A stretch of DNA of 21,212 nt from Bacteroidales bacterium (GCA_017618935.1 JAFZTG010000017.1:1-21212), one strand, 5' to 3'. Positions 1-7,670 are shown, counted from the first letter of the stretch. Notes: generated by a model from the letters alone, not told the origin. A program made the numbers and translations.

Positions 1-243
1 CACGTCTTCTATCACCACAATTTCGCCATCGGCAGGAGCAATCAAAGCATTCTCGTCTTGTGTCAACTGACGATTCGGCATTCTGAAAAAACTTACAATG
101 GCAAGGAAGAACACAACCGAAACAGCAAATACCGACCAAAATAGTATCGGATTAACGTGAATTTGATTTAAATACAAATTCAAAAGACACAAAACTCCAA
201 GTACTAAAATTATGATGGTGGAACCTTCTTTATGTATTTTCAT
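1..243 (-). CDS. psd: Phosphatidylserine decarboxylase, N-terminal part (runs off the window)
   Basis: I read this partial reading frame by hand on the minus strand: 81 codons from an ATG at 241-243 to the window edge with no stop. The product starts MKIHKEG, has two hydrophobic segments (about residues 9-24 and 33-54), then FRMPNRQ and a segment ending APADGEIVVIEDV. This layout (short membrane hairpin followed by P-A-D-G-x-[IV]) is typical of the short Bacteroidota phosphatidylserine decarboxylases, which make phosphatidylethanolamine in the inner membrane and mature by self-cleavage at a C-terminal Gly-Ser that lies outside the window. It follows tyrS by 43 bp on the same strand, but a good -7 element in that gap suggests its own promoter. 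The family call rests on the N-terminus only. Confidence 0.72.
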   Translation of the reverse strand, partial: MKIHKEGSTIIILVLGVLCLLNLYLNQIHVNPILFWSVFAVSVVFFLAIVSFFRMPNRQLTQDENALIAPADGEIVVIEDV

Positions 244-257
244 ATATTTTTTTTCTT

Positions 258-265
258 CAAATGTA
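258..265 (-). promoter_or_regulatory. Candidate -7 element upstream of psd
   Basis: The minus strand reads TACATTTG here, an exact match to the Bacteroidota -7 consensus TAnnTTTG, 14 nt before the psd start codon. A partial -33 element (ATTG, 3 of 4 matches to TTTG) lies 18 nt further upstream, inside the end of tyrS. Confidence 0.45.
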
Positions 266-286
266 TAAAAATTCTCTAATATGCAA

Positions 287-1579
287 TTACTTCACTTCAA
301 CAATATAATAATTCTTCTTTCCTCGTTGAAGCAAAATGTATGCTCCGTTGAGGATATCGTTGGTCGTAATTTGCATATCGATAGAATCAACCTTGGCTTT
401 ATTTACGCTCACGCCACCACCTTGAATCATCTTACGCGCCTCGCCCTTGCTTGGGAAAATGTTTGTTTTTTCTGCCAACAAATTCAAGATAGGCATTCCT
501 GCTTCGATTTCCGATTTGGCAACCTGGAAAAGAGGCACACCTTCAAACACTGAAAGGAACGTTTCCTTATCAAGTTTTTTCAACGAGTCGCTTGTGGCAT
601 TTCCAAACAAAATATTTGATGCCTCAACTGCAGATTCGTAATCTTCCTTGCTATGAACCATAGTCGTGACTTCCTGTGCAAGACGTTTTTGCAACAATCG
701 CAAATGAGGTGCCTGTTCGTGTTCTGCAATCAACGATTCAATCTCTTCCTTAGAAATCATCGTGAAGATTTTGATATATTTCTTTGCGTCATCGTCGCTC
801 ACATTCAACCAGAATTGGTAGAACTTATATGGTGACGTATAACGGCGATCCAACCAGATATTACCGCTTTCTGTCTTGCCAAATTTGCCACCATCGGCTT
901 TGGTAATAAGCGGACAAGTCAGCGCAAATGCCTCAGTGCCGTTCATACGACGAATCAGTTCCGTACCAGTAGTAATATTACCCCATTGATCGGAACCACC
1001 CATTTGCAGTTTGCAGTTTTTATGTTTGTTCAAATATACATAATCGTATCCTTGCAAAAGTTGATATGTGAACTCTGTGAAACTCATACCATTAGAGTAT
1101 TCTCCGTTGAAACGTTTCTTCACAGAATCCTTTGCCATCATATAGTTTACGGTAATCAACTTACCCACGTTGCGGGCGAAATCAAGGAACGTGTAATCCT
1201 TCATCCACTCGTAATTATTGACCAACTCAGCAGCATTCGGTTCTTTGCCGTTGAAATCAAGGAAATGCTCCAATTGTTTCTTAATGCATGCAACATTATG
1301 ATTCAGGGTTGCTTCGTCAAGCAGATTTCGTTCTGCCGACTTGCCCGAAGGGTCGCCAATCATACCCGTGGCACCACCAAGCAATGCAATGGGTTTGTGA
1401 CCGCAGCGTTGAAAGTGACGCAACATCATCACGCCACAAAGGTGTCCTATATGCAACGAATCAGCAGTTGGATCAATACCGACATACGCTGTCGTCATTT
1501 CTTTCTGTAGTTGTTCTTCCGTTCCCGGCATTATGTCGTGGAGCATCCCTCTCCACTTCAATTCTTCTATGAAATTCAT
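287..1579 (-). CDS. tyrS: Tyrosyl-tRNA synthetase
   Basis: This 430-residue protein is a complete class I tyrosyl-tRNA synthetase, which activates tyrosine with ATP and charges tRNA-Tyr in the cytoplasm. Visible landmarks are the HIGH motif at residues 43-46 in SLHIGHLCG, the tyrosine/adenylate-binding segment [13 protein letters not shown] at 68-80, GGSDQWGN at 194-201, and the KMSKS-equivalent KFGKT at 232-236, typical of the TyrS group that has KFGKT rather than KMSKS. The last 70 residues (from about 360, with [18 protein letters not shown]) form an S4 RNA-binding domain. The length is normal for the bacterial family and no key residue is missing. The ATG at 1577-1579 is preceded by a perfect -7 promoter motif. 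It is transcribed away from the helicase gene, and psd follows it. Confidence 0.97.
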   Translation of the reverse strand: MNFIEELKWRGMLHDIMPGTEEQLQKEMTTAYVGIDPTADSLHIGHLCGVMMLRHFQRCGHKPIALLGGATGMIGDPSGKSAERNLLDEATLNHNVACIKKQLEHFLDFNGKEPNAAELVNNYEWMKDYTFLDFARNVGKLITVNYMMAKDSVKKRFNGEYSNGMSFTEFTYQLLQGYDYVYLNKHKNCKLQMGGSDQWGNITTGTELIRRMNGTEAFALTCPLITKADGGKFGKTESGNIWLDRRYTSPYKFYQFWLNVSDDDAKKYIKIFTMISKEEIESLIAEHEQAPHLRLLQKRLAQEVTTMVHSKEDYESAVEASNILFGNATSDSLKKLDKETFLSVFEGVPLFQVAKSEIEAGMPILNLLAEKTNIFPSKGEARKMIQGGGVSVNKAKVDSIDMQITTNDILNGAYILLQRGKKNYYIVEVK

Positions 1580-1595
1580 CTATAAAAATTTTTTG

Positions 1596-1603
1596 CAAAG
1601 ATA
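1596..1603 (-). promoter_or_regulatory. Candidate -7 element for tyrS
   Basis: The minus strand reads TATCTTTG, an exact TAnnTTTG match, 16 nt upstream of the tyrS ATG. It sits in an ACTATCTTTG context preceded by a run of A, which recurs almost unchanged upstream of rpiB (10779-10786). No well-spaced -33 TTTG is evident; the nearest is 24 nt away. Confidence 0.5.
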
Positions 1604-1611
1604 GTTTTTTT

Positions 1612-1619
1612 TACCTTTG
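1612..1619 (+). promoter_or_regulatory. Candidate -7 element for the Pif1-like helicase gene
   Basis: The plus strand reads TACCTTTG, an exact TAnnTTTG match, 22 nt upstream of the helicase ATG. A TTTG at 1592-1595 could be the -33 element, with a short 16-nt spacer. It lies only 8 bp from the opposing tyrS -7 element, so the two promoters overlap back to back. Confidence 0.45.
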
Positions 1620-1641
1620 CACCACACCAAATTAATAAAAC

Positions 1642-3669
1642 ATGATGAATTTTGATGATAACAAAGCCGCTCTCCAAGTAATCCGATTCATAAACGGAAC
1701 GAGCAAGTCTATTTTCCTTACGGGAAAAGCAGGAACGGGAAAAACCACGTTGCTGAAAACAATTGTTGAACATACGCACAAAAGCGTCGTAATCGTCGCA
1801 CCCACAGGCATTGCTGCCTTGAATGCAGGCGGAGTCACAATACACTCTATGTTTCAGCTGCCTCCAGGTTGCTACGCCCCTGCACTCGATTTTTCCGAGA
1901 ATGAGATTCCGTTTGCCGTACTGCCACTGAAAAAAGTGCCCAAAGAAGTTTCCAAAATGTCGGGTTGGAAACGAAGCATTTTACGCAAAATGGAATTATT
2001 GGTGATTGACGAAGTGAGTATGCTCCGTGCCGATTTGCTTGATGCGATTGACGTCGCACTTCGTTCTATTCGCCGAAGAAGAAACGAGCCTTTTGGCGGC
2101 GTACAAGTCCTTTTCATTGGCGATATGCTACAACTTCCGCCCGTTGTAAAGAACGAGGAATGGAATTTTCTGAAACAATATTATAACAGCATGTATTTTT
2201 TCGACGCACTTGTTCTAAAAAACGAACACCCACTAGTGCTTGAACTTGAAAAAATATATCGTCAGGACAACAAACTTTTTATTGAAATCCTCAACAATCT
2301 CAGAAACAACAAGTTTGTACAAAAAGACATAAACGAGCTCAACAAACATTACATACCAAACTTTGAACCACCACGGAAAAAGCCGTATATTTTCATTACT
2401 ACGCACAACAAGAAAGCCGAGGCGATAAACGACAGCAAACTGCGAAAACTAAAAACTCGTTCGGAGTTCTATTCTGCAGAAATAACAGGCACTTTCCCCG
2501 AAAACCTATATCCACTCAATCTTGAGATGGAATTGAAAGAAGGAGCACAAATAATGTTCATCAAAAATGACTTTTTTCAGGGAGAACATTATTACAACGG
2601 AAAAATCGGAGAAATATACAAACTTGAAGCCGACGAAATTTCAGTAATTTTCCCTGAAACAGGACAAATCGTGACTGTTGACAAATACACGTGGGAAAAC
2701 GTCAGGTACACGTTGGACAAAGAAACTGGACAAATCAACAAAGAAACGTTAGGCACGTTCACCGCATATCCCATAAAATTGGCATGGGCCGTCACCGTAC
2801 ACAAAAGTCAAGGTCTTACTTTCAAACGGGCAATCATCGATGTGTCAGAAGCATTTGCTCCTGGACAGATTTACGTGGCTCTTTCGCGACTTGAATCACT
2901 TGACGGGCTGGTGCTTTCGGAACCGATTGTGGATGATTTCCCCGAACAAGACAAACGAGTGATTGACTTTACAAACGATAAAAAAGATGGCGACGAAATT
3001 GAACGCATTTATGCCGTTGAATTTCAAAAATATATAGAACAAACAACGCTTTCGACCTTTGACTTTTCAAATCTCAAGGATGAATTTTCCGAACATCTTT
3101 CCGACTACGACGTGGCAGAAGACGAACGTTCGTCGAAACATCTTTTCAAAGCTGACATAGAACAACTGACGCCCAAAGTGGACACCATTGTTGAAACAGC
3201 ACAGAAATTTTCAATACAGCTGCAATTCATTATCAATCAGCATAATAACAAATTATTACAACAAAGAATAGAAGCGTCAGTTACCTATTTTGCTCCTTTG
3301 TTTGAGGAAATTTCCGAAGGCATTTACGACGTTGTAGGCAAAGCATCGACTGTTTCAAAAACGAAACAATACATTGCAGACTTACAATCGCTTGAACTCA
3401 CATTTTTCAATCAAGAAATAAAAATAAAAAAATGCCTGCGAATGCTGGAATCGGCTATTTCGGGAAAACAACTCAACAAAGAAAACCTTGACGTTCCCGT
3501 GGATCTGGAGGCTCGCCGAAAAATGTTTATGAAAAAAGCCGAAGAGAAAAAGAAGGCGAAGAAAAAACAGACAAAGTACGACGAGAAAAAATATTCGACC
3601 AAAGAAATCTCTTTCTTCTGTATAGCGAAGGCAATAGCATTTCCGACATTGCAGCAGAGCGAGGATTGA
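1642..3669 (+). CDS. Pif1-like (RecD-type) superfamily 1 DNA helicase, main part of a frameshifted gene
   Basis: The 675-residue product carries a full set of SF1B helicase motifs: Walker A GKAGTGKTT (28-36), motif Ia region APTGIAALNAGG (53-64), Walker B VIDEVSM (121-127), motif III GDMLQLPPV (160-168), and near the C-terminal half AVTVHKSQGLTF (about 384-395) and motif VI YVALSR (411-416). It should be an ATP-driven 5'-to-3' DNA helicase of the Pif1/RecD group acting on chromosomal or stalled-fork DNA. Bacteroidota relatives end in a helix-turn-helix after a charged linker. Here a Lys-rich linker (about 630-660) runs into KYSTKEISFF, then an unrelated 18-residue tail and a stop, while the expected HTH continues in the -1 frame (next entry). 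The break is best placed between about 3585 and 3620. The helicase core is intact and may still work. Confidence 0.85.
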   Translation: MMNFDDNKAALQVIRFINGTSKSIFLTGKAGTGKTTLLKTIVEHTHKSVVIVAPTGIAALNAGGVTIHSMFQLPPGCYAPALDFSENEIPFAVLPLKKVPKEVSKMSGWKRSILRKMELLVIDEVSMLRADLLDAIDVALRSIRRRRNEPFGGVQVLFIGDMLQLPPVVKNEEWNFLKQYYNSMYFFDALVLKNEHPLVLELEKIYRQDNKLFIEILNNLRNNKFVQKDINELNKHYIPNFEPPRKKPYIFITTHNKKAEAINDSKLRKLKTRSEFYSAEITGTFPENLYPLNLEMELKEGAQIMFIKNDFFQGEHYYNGKIGEIYKLEADEISVIFPETGQIVTVDKYTWENVRYTLDKETGQINKETLGTFTAYPIKLAWAVTVHKSQGLTFKRAIIDVSEAFAPGQIYVALSRLESLDGLVLSEPIVDDFPEQDKRVIDFTNDKKDGDEIERIYAVEFQKYIEQTTLSTFDFSNLKDEFSEHLSDYDVAEDERSSKHLFKADIEQLTPKVDTIVETAQKFSIQLQFIINQHNNKLLQQRIEASVTYFAPLFEEISEGIYDVVGKASTVSKTKQYIADLQSLELTFFNQEIKIKKCLRMLESAISGKQLNKENLDVPVDLEARRKMFMKKAEEKKKAKKKQTKYDEKKYSTKEISFFCIAKAIAFPTLQQSED

Positions 3670-3884
3670 CCGTCAATACGATTTGCAAACACTTGGAATA
3701 CTTCGTTGCCGAAGGTGAAATCGACGTGCGAGACCTGATTCCCGAAGACACATTACGGCAAATCCTAAAGACTATTTCGGCACACCCGAATACTTCTGTC
3801 GGTGAACTGAAAGCATTTTTGCCCGACGTGGATTATCAAGACATACGATTTGTGTGTGCTGCGCGAGAAAGCGGAGCTTATTAG
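3603..3884 (+). pseudogene. Detached C-terminal helix-turn-helix segment of the Pif1-like helicase
   Basis: In the frame whose codons start at 3603, the sequence reads RNLFLLYSEGNSISDIAAER followed by GLTVNTICKHLEYFVAEGEI and ends at the TAG at 3882-3884. The pattern L-[YF]-x-E-G-x-S-I-x-[ED]-I-A-x-x-R-G-L-x-x-x-T-I-x-x-H-L is that of the C-terminal HTH (HTH_40-like) found on Bacteroidota Pif1-type helicases. The only in-frame ATG is at 3666, in the middle of this helix-turn-helix, so independent translation would give a half-domain. Joining it to the upstream frame at about 3616-3618 restores the expected spacing (ISFF-LYSEG). A one-base loss in a T/C-rich stretch, or a sequencing/assembly error, explains this best. 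The last 4 bases overlap the convergent DUF4159 gene. Confidence 0.7.
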
Positions 3885-4546
3885 TGCGTACAAATATATT
3901 GTACGATATTGGCACCCATTTGTAATGCCGTTTGATGAATTTCCTGTGTGTCGGAATGGACTTCGGGATTTTCCCAACCGTCACCTAAGTCGCACTCATA
4001 AGTATAGAAGCAAACCAAACGACCATCGACAATCAAACCGAAACCTTGTGCAGGCTTACCGTCGTGTTCGTGTATTTTGGGAAGTCCTTTCGGAAAAGAA
4101 TACTGCTGATTGTAGATAGGATGATTTGACGGCAACTCAACAAAATCGACATCGGGAAAGACTTTTTTCATTTCCCGGCGAATGTATTTATCAAGTCCGT
4201 AATTATCGTCAATGTGCAAGAAACCTCCAGAAAGTAGATATTCCCGAAGATTTTTCACATCAGTATTTGAAAACACGACATTCCCGTGACCTGTCAGATG
4301 CACCATCGCATAATTATAAATATCGGGGCTTCCCACCTCAACGGTACCCGCTTCCACATTCATTTTAAGATTTTCGTTGCAAAATTTCACCAAATTAGGA
4401 ACTGACGTAGGGTTGCCGTACCAATCGCCACCGCCGTCGTATTTCACAACGCCAATCTTGACAGACGATTGCGCCATCGACGTGCCTATGGCAAACAAAG
4501 CCATCAACAAACAAAGAATTATATTTCTCAAACTAATACGCAACAT
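3881..4546 (-). CDS. Exported DUF4159-domain protein
   Basis: The 221-residue product begins with a clear signal peptide (MLRISLRNIILCLLMALFAI... with a likely cut after SMA, before QSS), so it should be periplasmic. The mature part matches the DUF4159 pattern: VKYDGGGDWYGNPTSVPNL, then YAMVHLTGHGNVVFS, YLLSGGFLHIDDNYG and a C-terminal VCFYTYECDLGDGWE. The DUF4159 fold resembles glutamine-amidotransferase/Mth938-like Rossmann domains and often occurs at the C-terminus of larger membrane proteins near MoxR/CoxE clusters. Here it stands alone. No biochemical role is established that I know of. It converges on the helicase gene with a 4-bp overlap and has a probable promoter at 4601-4608. Confidence 0.85.
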   Translation of the reverse strand: MLRISLRNIILCLLMALFAIGTSMAQSSVKIGVVKYDGGGDWYGNPTSVPNLVKFCNENLKMNVEAGTVEVGSPDIYNYAMVHLTGHGNVVFSNTDVKNLREYLLSGGFLHIDDNYGLDKYIRREMKKVFPDVDFVELPSNHPIYNQQYSFPKGLPKIHEHDGKPAQGFGLIVDGRLVCFYTYECDLGDGWENPEVHSDTQEIHQTALQMGANIVQYICTH

Positions 4547-4557
4547 ATTTAAACGTC

Positions 4558-4577
4558 AATCAACACCATTGTTGATT
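4558..4577 (-). other. Short hairpin in the 5' leader of the DUF4159 gene
   Basis: AATCAACA (4558-4565) and TGTTGATT (4570-4577) form a perfect 8-bp stem with a 4-nt loop. It ends 11 nt before the start codon and lies downstream of the -7 element, so it would be in the mRNA leader. Whether it is functional is unknown. Confidence 0.4.
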
Positions 4578-4600
4578 AGAGCAACCTGTTTTAATTCTTA

Positions 4601-4608
4601 CAAAAGTA
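4601..4608 (-). promoter_or_regulatory. Candidate -7 element for the DUF4159 gene
   Basis: The minus strand reads TACTTTTG, an exact TAnnTTTG match, 54 nt before the ATG. A TTTA (3 of 4 matches to TTTG) lies 20 nt upstream, at the consensus spacing. Confidence 0.45.
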
Positions 4609-4745
4609 CAATTTTAGATTATTTCATATAAAGAAACTGAAAAAAACTAATTTCCAAAAGTCCTCATCTGTACACTTATTATCAAATTTCCATGAAAGAG
4701 CAGTGGTAAAAACCGAAAAAAAAATATCATTTTCAAAAAAACTCT

Positions 4746-4753
4746 TACTTTTG
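4746..4753 (+). promoter_or_regulatory. Candidate -7 element for the panC-panD operon
   Basis: The plus strand reads TACTTTTG, an exact TAnnTTTG match, 20 nt upstream of the panC ATG. The upstream sequence is A-rich and shows no clear -33 TTTG. Confidence 0.5.
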
Positions 4754-4773
4754 CTTAAATATTTAGCGAAGAG

Positions 4774-5628
4774 ATGATTATCTGCAAAACACGGAAAGAA
4801 ATTTCGGCTGCGGTGGCAAACATCCGTAAGCAAGGACGTTCTTTGGGATTTATCCCCACTATGGGAGCACTTCACCAAGGACACATTTCGTTGGTAAAAA
4901 AATCCATTGAGGAAAATGATTGTACTGCTGTGAGTATTTTTGTAAATCCTACGCAGTTTAACAACCCGAACGACTTACAAACGTATCCTCGCACGGTTGA
5001 CGCCGATATTGCCTTGCTCGAAAGCGTTGGCGCCGATATTGCTTTTATCCCAACGGTTGATGTAATGTATCCCGAAGGCCTGGAAAACGTTACGGAATCA
5101 TACGATTTTGGTCCTATCGGCCAGGTCATGGAGGGCATTGCCCGTCCGGGACACTTCAACGGCGTGGGTATTGTGGTTCATCGTCTTTTTGAACTTGTTC
5201 CCGCCGACAGGGCATATTTCGGAATGAAAGATTTCCAGCAAATTGCCATCATAAAAGAAATGGTTCGCCAACGCGACATACATATCGAGATTATTCCATG
5301 CCCTATTGTTCGCGAAGAGGACGGGATGGCTCTCAGTTCACGGAATATGCGTTTGAGCGAAGAACAACGGAAACAAGCCGTACAAATTTCTCAGACATTG
5401 TTTAAGGCTCAGGAACTCGCAAAAACTGCGTCGGTTGCCGAAGTGCAGACATTTGTGGAAACAACGGTAAACAGTGTTCCTCTGCTTTCAGTAGAATATT
5501 TTTCAATAGTAAATGCTCACACAATGCAACCTATCGCCTCGTGGGACGAAACGGACTGGGTTGTGGGCTGCATTACGGTAAATGTTGGCGACGTTCGCCT
5601 AATTGACAATATCACCTTAAAAAAATAA
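4774..5628 (+). CDS. panC: Pantoate--beta-alanine ligase (pantothenate synthetase)
   Basis: PanC joins pantoate and beta-alanine with ATP to give pantothenate, the CoA precursor. The 284-residue product is full length. It has the class I nucleotidyltransferase signature PTMGALHQGHISL (residues 28-40, with the HxGH at 34-37), the VSIFVNPTQFNNPNDLQTYPR substrate-binding segment (about 53-73), RPGHFNGV around 128-135, FGMKDFQQ around 149-156, and an LSSRN (KMSKS-like) loop near residue 188. It is the first gene of a plus-strand operon; the panD start follows its stop by 6 bp, and PanD supplies its beta-alanine substrate. The start codon is supported by the upstream -7 element and by the family N-terminus (short strand before the RKQGRSLGFIPTMG segment). 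Confidence 0.97.
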   Translation: MIICKTRKEISAAVANIRKQGRSLGFIPTMGALHQGHISLVKKSIEENDCTAVSIFVNPTQFNNPNDLQTYPRTVDADIALLESVGADIAFIPTVDVMYPEGLENVTESYDFGPIGQVMEGIARPGHFNGVGIVVHRLFELVPADRAYFGMKDFQQIAIIKEMVRQRDIHIEIIPCPIVREEDGMALSSRNMRLSEEQRKQAVQISQTLFKAQELAKTASVAEVQTFVETTVNSVPLLSVEYFSIVNAHTMQPIASWDETDWVVGCITVNVGDVRLIDNITLKK

Positions 5629-5634
5629 CACGAG

Positions 5635-5985
5635 ATGATGATAGAAGTAATGAAATCAAAAATTCACCGAGTAACGGTCACCGAAGCAAATCTAAACTAC
5701 ATCGGGAGCATTACTTTGGATGAGGCATTGATGGAAGCTGCTAATATTATTCAAAACGAGAAAGTGCAGGTTTTGAATCTTAACTCGGGCGAACGAATCG
5801 AAACCTATGCGATTAAGGGTGAACGTGATAGTGGCGTGGTTTGCTTGAATGGCCCGGCAGCTCACAAATTCAATGTGGGAGATATTGCCATCATTATTTC
5901 ATACGCACAGATGGATTTTGAAGAAGCAAAATCGTTTGTGCCAACTGTTATTTTCCCCGATACCACAACAAACAAATTAGTATAA
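5635..5985 (+). CDS. panD: Aspartate 1-decarboxylase (pyruvoyl enzyme precursor)
   Basis: PanD decarboxylates L-aspartate to beta-alanine for pantothenate synthesis. The 116-residue proenzyme shows the self-cleavage site Gly24-Ser25 in NYIGSITLD, where the serine becomes the pyruvoyl cofactor, plus the conserved Lys9 and HRV at 11-13, Arg54 and Tyr58 in [10 protein letters not shown], and NGPAAH around 72-77. Numbering from the ATG at 5635 reproduces the E. coli numbering exactly; a second ATG at 5638 is an alternative. It lies between panC and the membrane-protein gene with gaps of 6 bp and 1 bp, so the three are almost certainly one transcript. Bacteroidota lack an obvious PanM partner here. 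Confidence 0.97.
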   Translation: MMIEVMKSKIHRVTVTEANLNYIGSITLDEALMEAANIIQNEKVQVLNLNSGERIETYAIKGERDSGVVCLNGPAAHKFNVGDIAIIISYAQMDFEEAKSFVPTVIFPDTTTNKLV

Positions 5986-5986
5986 C

Positions 5987-6985
5987 ATGAACAGCAGCGT
6001 CTCAAAAACAATCACTTCCATTGTTTTTGCAGCTATCGCTGTGGGATTGCTCATTCTTGTTTTCAAAGACGTTGACTTACCTTCAATGTGGGACGACATA
6101 ACTCGTGCCGATTTCCGTTGGATAGCATTGGCGCTTTTTTTCGCGATGATAGCCTACGTGTGCCGTGCCGCTCGATGGAATCTGCTCATAGAATCCACGT
6201 GTGAACACAAACCATCGCTTCACAATGCATTTTGGTCGGAAATGTTCGGCTACTTTGCAAACTTGGCATTTCCTCGTATTGGAGAAATCACCCGTTGCGG
6301 AGCACTCGCCCGTGCCGAGAAACTGCCCTTCGACACTATTTTGGGAACGGTCATAGTGGAACGTGCATTCGACGTACTCATAATGTTTGTGCTGATGATT
6401 GCCGTTTTTTTTATACAATTTGACTTCTTCGGCTCGTTTATCGTTGACAAAATCCTTACTCCCACAACGTCGCGTTTTTCGTCGTTCAGCATTGTTACCG
6501 TTCTGATTCTGTTGGGAATAGTTGTGCTGATTCTGTTGGCATTTTATGTGTTACAAACGAAAAAAAATGTGGTGACGGATAAAATCACTTCATTCGTAAA
6601 AGGAATGATTGACGGCGTGAAATGCGTGTACAAATTAGAAAAACGTTGGCAATTCTTGGGTTACACGTTTTTAATGTGGTTTTGCTACTGGCTCATGACG
6701 TGGGTGGTGTGTTTCTCCATACCGCAAACAGCACACTTGGGTATGGCCGACGGATTATTTTTGTTAGTAGTAGGAAGTATAGGGATGGCTGTTCCTGTAC
6801 AAGGAGGCATTGGCGCATTTCATTATATCGTTGCACTGGCACTGACCATTTATGGTCTTGATTTCGACAGCGACGGATTACTGTATGCGACGATTAGCCA
6901 CGAATCGCAGCTGATAGTGGAAATTGTGTTGGGAATTGCGTCGCTATTTTTTGTATTTCGAAAGGTAGAAAATCGGATTGAATAA
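5987..6985 (+). CDS. Polytopic membrane protein, UPF0104 / lysylphosphatidylglycerol-synthase transmembrane family
   Basis: The 332-residue product has about eight hydrophobic segments (roughly 9-27, 43-62, 85-97, 122-146, 166-190, 222-246, 256-297, 308-327) and the hallmarks of the UPF0104/YbhN-AglD-MprF flippase-like family: FPRIGEITRCGAL (about 96-108), a conserved VERAFD (about 125-130) and PVQGGIGAFHYIV (about 270-282). Relatives are thought to move lipids across the inner membrane; there is no catalytic aminoacyl-transfer domain here, so it is not a full lysylphosphatidylglycerol synthase. Its ATG follows the panD stop by one base. The substrate is unknown. The rfaE2-like gene directly after it hints at an envelope glycolipid role, but that is inference. 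Confidence 0.85.
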   Translation: MNSSVSKTITSIVFAAIAVGLLILVFKDVDLPSMWDDITRADFRWIALALFFAMIAYVCRAARWNLLIESTCEHKPSLHNAFWSEMFGYFANLAFPRIGEITRCGALARAEKLPFDTILGTVIVERAFDVLIMFVLMIAVFFIQFDFFGSFIVDKILTPTTSRFSSFSIVTVLILLGIVVLILLAFYVLQTKKNVVTDKITSFVKGMIDGVKCVYKLEKRWQFLGYTFLMWFCYWLMTWVVCFSIPQTAHLGMADGLFLLVVGSIGMAVPVQGGIGAFHYIVALALTIYGLDFDSDGLLYATISHESQLIVEIVLGIASLFFVFRKVENRIE

Positions 6986-6991
6986 TTGAAT

Positions 6992-7480
6992 ATGAACCAT
7001 TTAGAATCTGTCATACAAAAAATCGTATCATTTGATGATGCCTGTAACATTGTGTCAAAATGGAAATCGGAGGGCGAAAAGGTCGTCTTCACTAATGGCT
7101 GTTTCGACATTATTCACAAAGGTCATGTATTCTATTTGTCACAAGCACGAGAATTGGGGACGAAATTGATAGTAGGACTAAATACCGACGAATCAATTGC
7201 TCGGTTGAAAGGTCCCGACAGACCAGTGAAAGAACTTGAGTCACGTGCGCTCACGCTTGCAAGTTTCGAATATATCGACTTGGTGATTCCGTTTGGCGAA
7301 GATACGCCGTTGAAACTTATTTCCACGCTTTTGCCCAACGTATTGGTAAAAGGGAGCGATTACGAGATAGCCAACATTGTTGGAGCCAAAGAAGTACTTG
7401 CCAATGGCGGAGAAGTCAAAACGATTGACTTTGTCGAAGGTTTTTCTTCAACGAATTATTTCAAAAAGTTGAAGAAATAG
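6992..7480 (+). CDS. rfaE2: RfaE2-like cytidylyltransferase-family nucleotidyltransferase (probable D-glycero-beta-D-manno-heptose 1-phosphate adenylyltransferase)
   Basis: The 162-residue product (from the ATG at 6992; a TTG at 6986 is in frame but less likely) is a single nucleotidyltransferase domain. It has VFTNGCFDIIHKGHVFYLSQA (about 36-56, with HxGH), VGLNTDESIARLKGPDRPV (about 64-82) with the family's RLKGPxRP segment, and a C-terminal VEGFSSTNYFKKL with the S-[ST]-[TS] nucleotide contact. This matches the C-terminal half of HldE and the stand-alone RfaE2 of Bacteroidota, which activates heptose-1-phosphate with ATP for LPS core or other glycans. The kinase partner (HldE1/HldA) is not in the window. 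It starts 6 bp after the membrane-protein gene. A glycerol-3-phosphate cytidylyltransferase-like activity cannot be excluded. Confidence 0.85.
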   Translation: MNHLESVIQKIVSFDDACNIVSKWKSEGEKVVFTNGCFDIIHKGHVFYLSQARELGTKLIVGLNTDESIARLKGPDRPVKELESRALTLASFEYIDLVIPFGEDTPLKLISTLLPNVLVKGSDYEIANIVGAKEVLANGGEVKTIDFVEGFSSTNYFKKLKK

Positions 7481-7551
7481 AATCTAAAAGTTCTTGCGTT
7501 CTCATAAATCCACAAATCTATTATAAATATAGACTTTATCATTACAAACTT

Positions 7552-7579
7552 TTTTCTTGAAATGAACAAGTCAAGAAAA
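7552..7579 (+). terminator. Hairpin with a following T-tract, possible terminator of the panC operon
   Basis: TTTTCTTGA (7552-7560) and TCAAGAAAA (7571-7579) form a perfect 9-bp stem with a 10-nt loop, 71 bp past the rfaE2 stop, followed by a T5 run at 7583-7587. The stem is AT-rich, so termination strength is uncertain. Confidence 0.4.
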
Positions 7580-7581
7580 CT

Positions 7582-7598
7582 GTTTTTCTACGAAAAAC
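7582..7598 (+). other. Second short hairpin in the rfaE2-dapL gap
   Basis: GTTTTTC (7582-7588) and GAAAAAC (7592-7598) form a perfect 7-bp stem with a 3-nt loop, 2 nt after the previous hairpin. The T5 run is inside this stem, so the two hairpins could be alternatives to simple termination. The remainder of the 225-bp gap (7481-7705) is AT-rich with nothing else recognised apart from a weak promoter candidate. Confidence 0.3.
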
Positions 7599-7662
7599 AC
7601 GTAATTTATTCTATATTTTTACATTTTTCTTCAATTTGATTTCATTTTGAAATTAAATCTTG

Positions 7663-7670
7663 TTTATTTG
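7663..7670 (+). promoter_or_regulatory. Weak candidate -7 element for dapL
   Basis: TTTATTTG matches 5 of the 6 fixed positions of TAnnTTTG, 35 nt upstream of the dapL ATG. The nearest TTTG motifs upstream are 13 and 24 nt away, so the spacing is poor. Confidence 0.25.

Noticed and set aside
986..1510. A 174-codon open frame on the plus strand
   Set aside because: It lies wholly opposite tyrS, whose motifs are all intact; the product shows no recognisable domain.
3559..3620. Programmed -1 ribosomal frameshift site in the helicase gene
   Set aside because: A-runs are present, but none forms an X-XXY-YYZ heptamer in the zero frame, and no downstream stem or pseudoknot was evident.
3666..3884. 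Independent small gene of 72 codons
   Set aside because: Its ATG falls inside the helix-turn-helix pattern that begins upstream in the same frame, so it is a remnant or continuation of the helicase gene.
6986..6991. TTG start for the rfaE2-like gene directly after the preceding stop
   Set aside because: An ATG two codons later gives the same protein without a rare start; the extra residues add no family feature.
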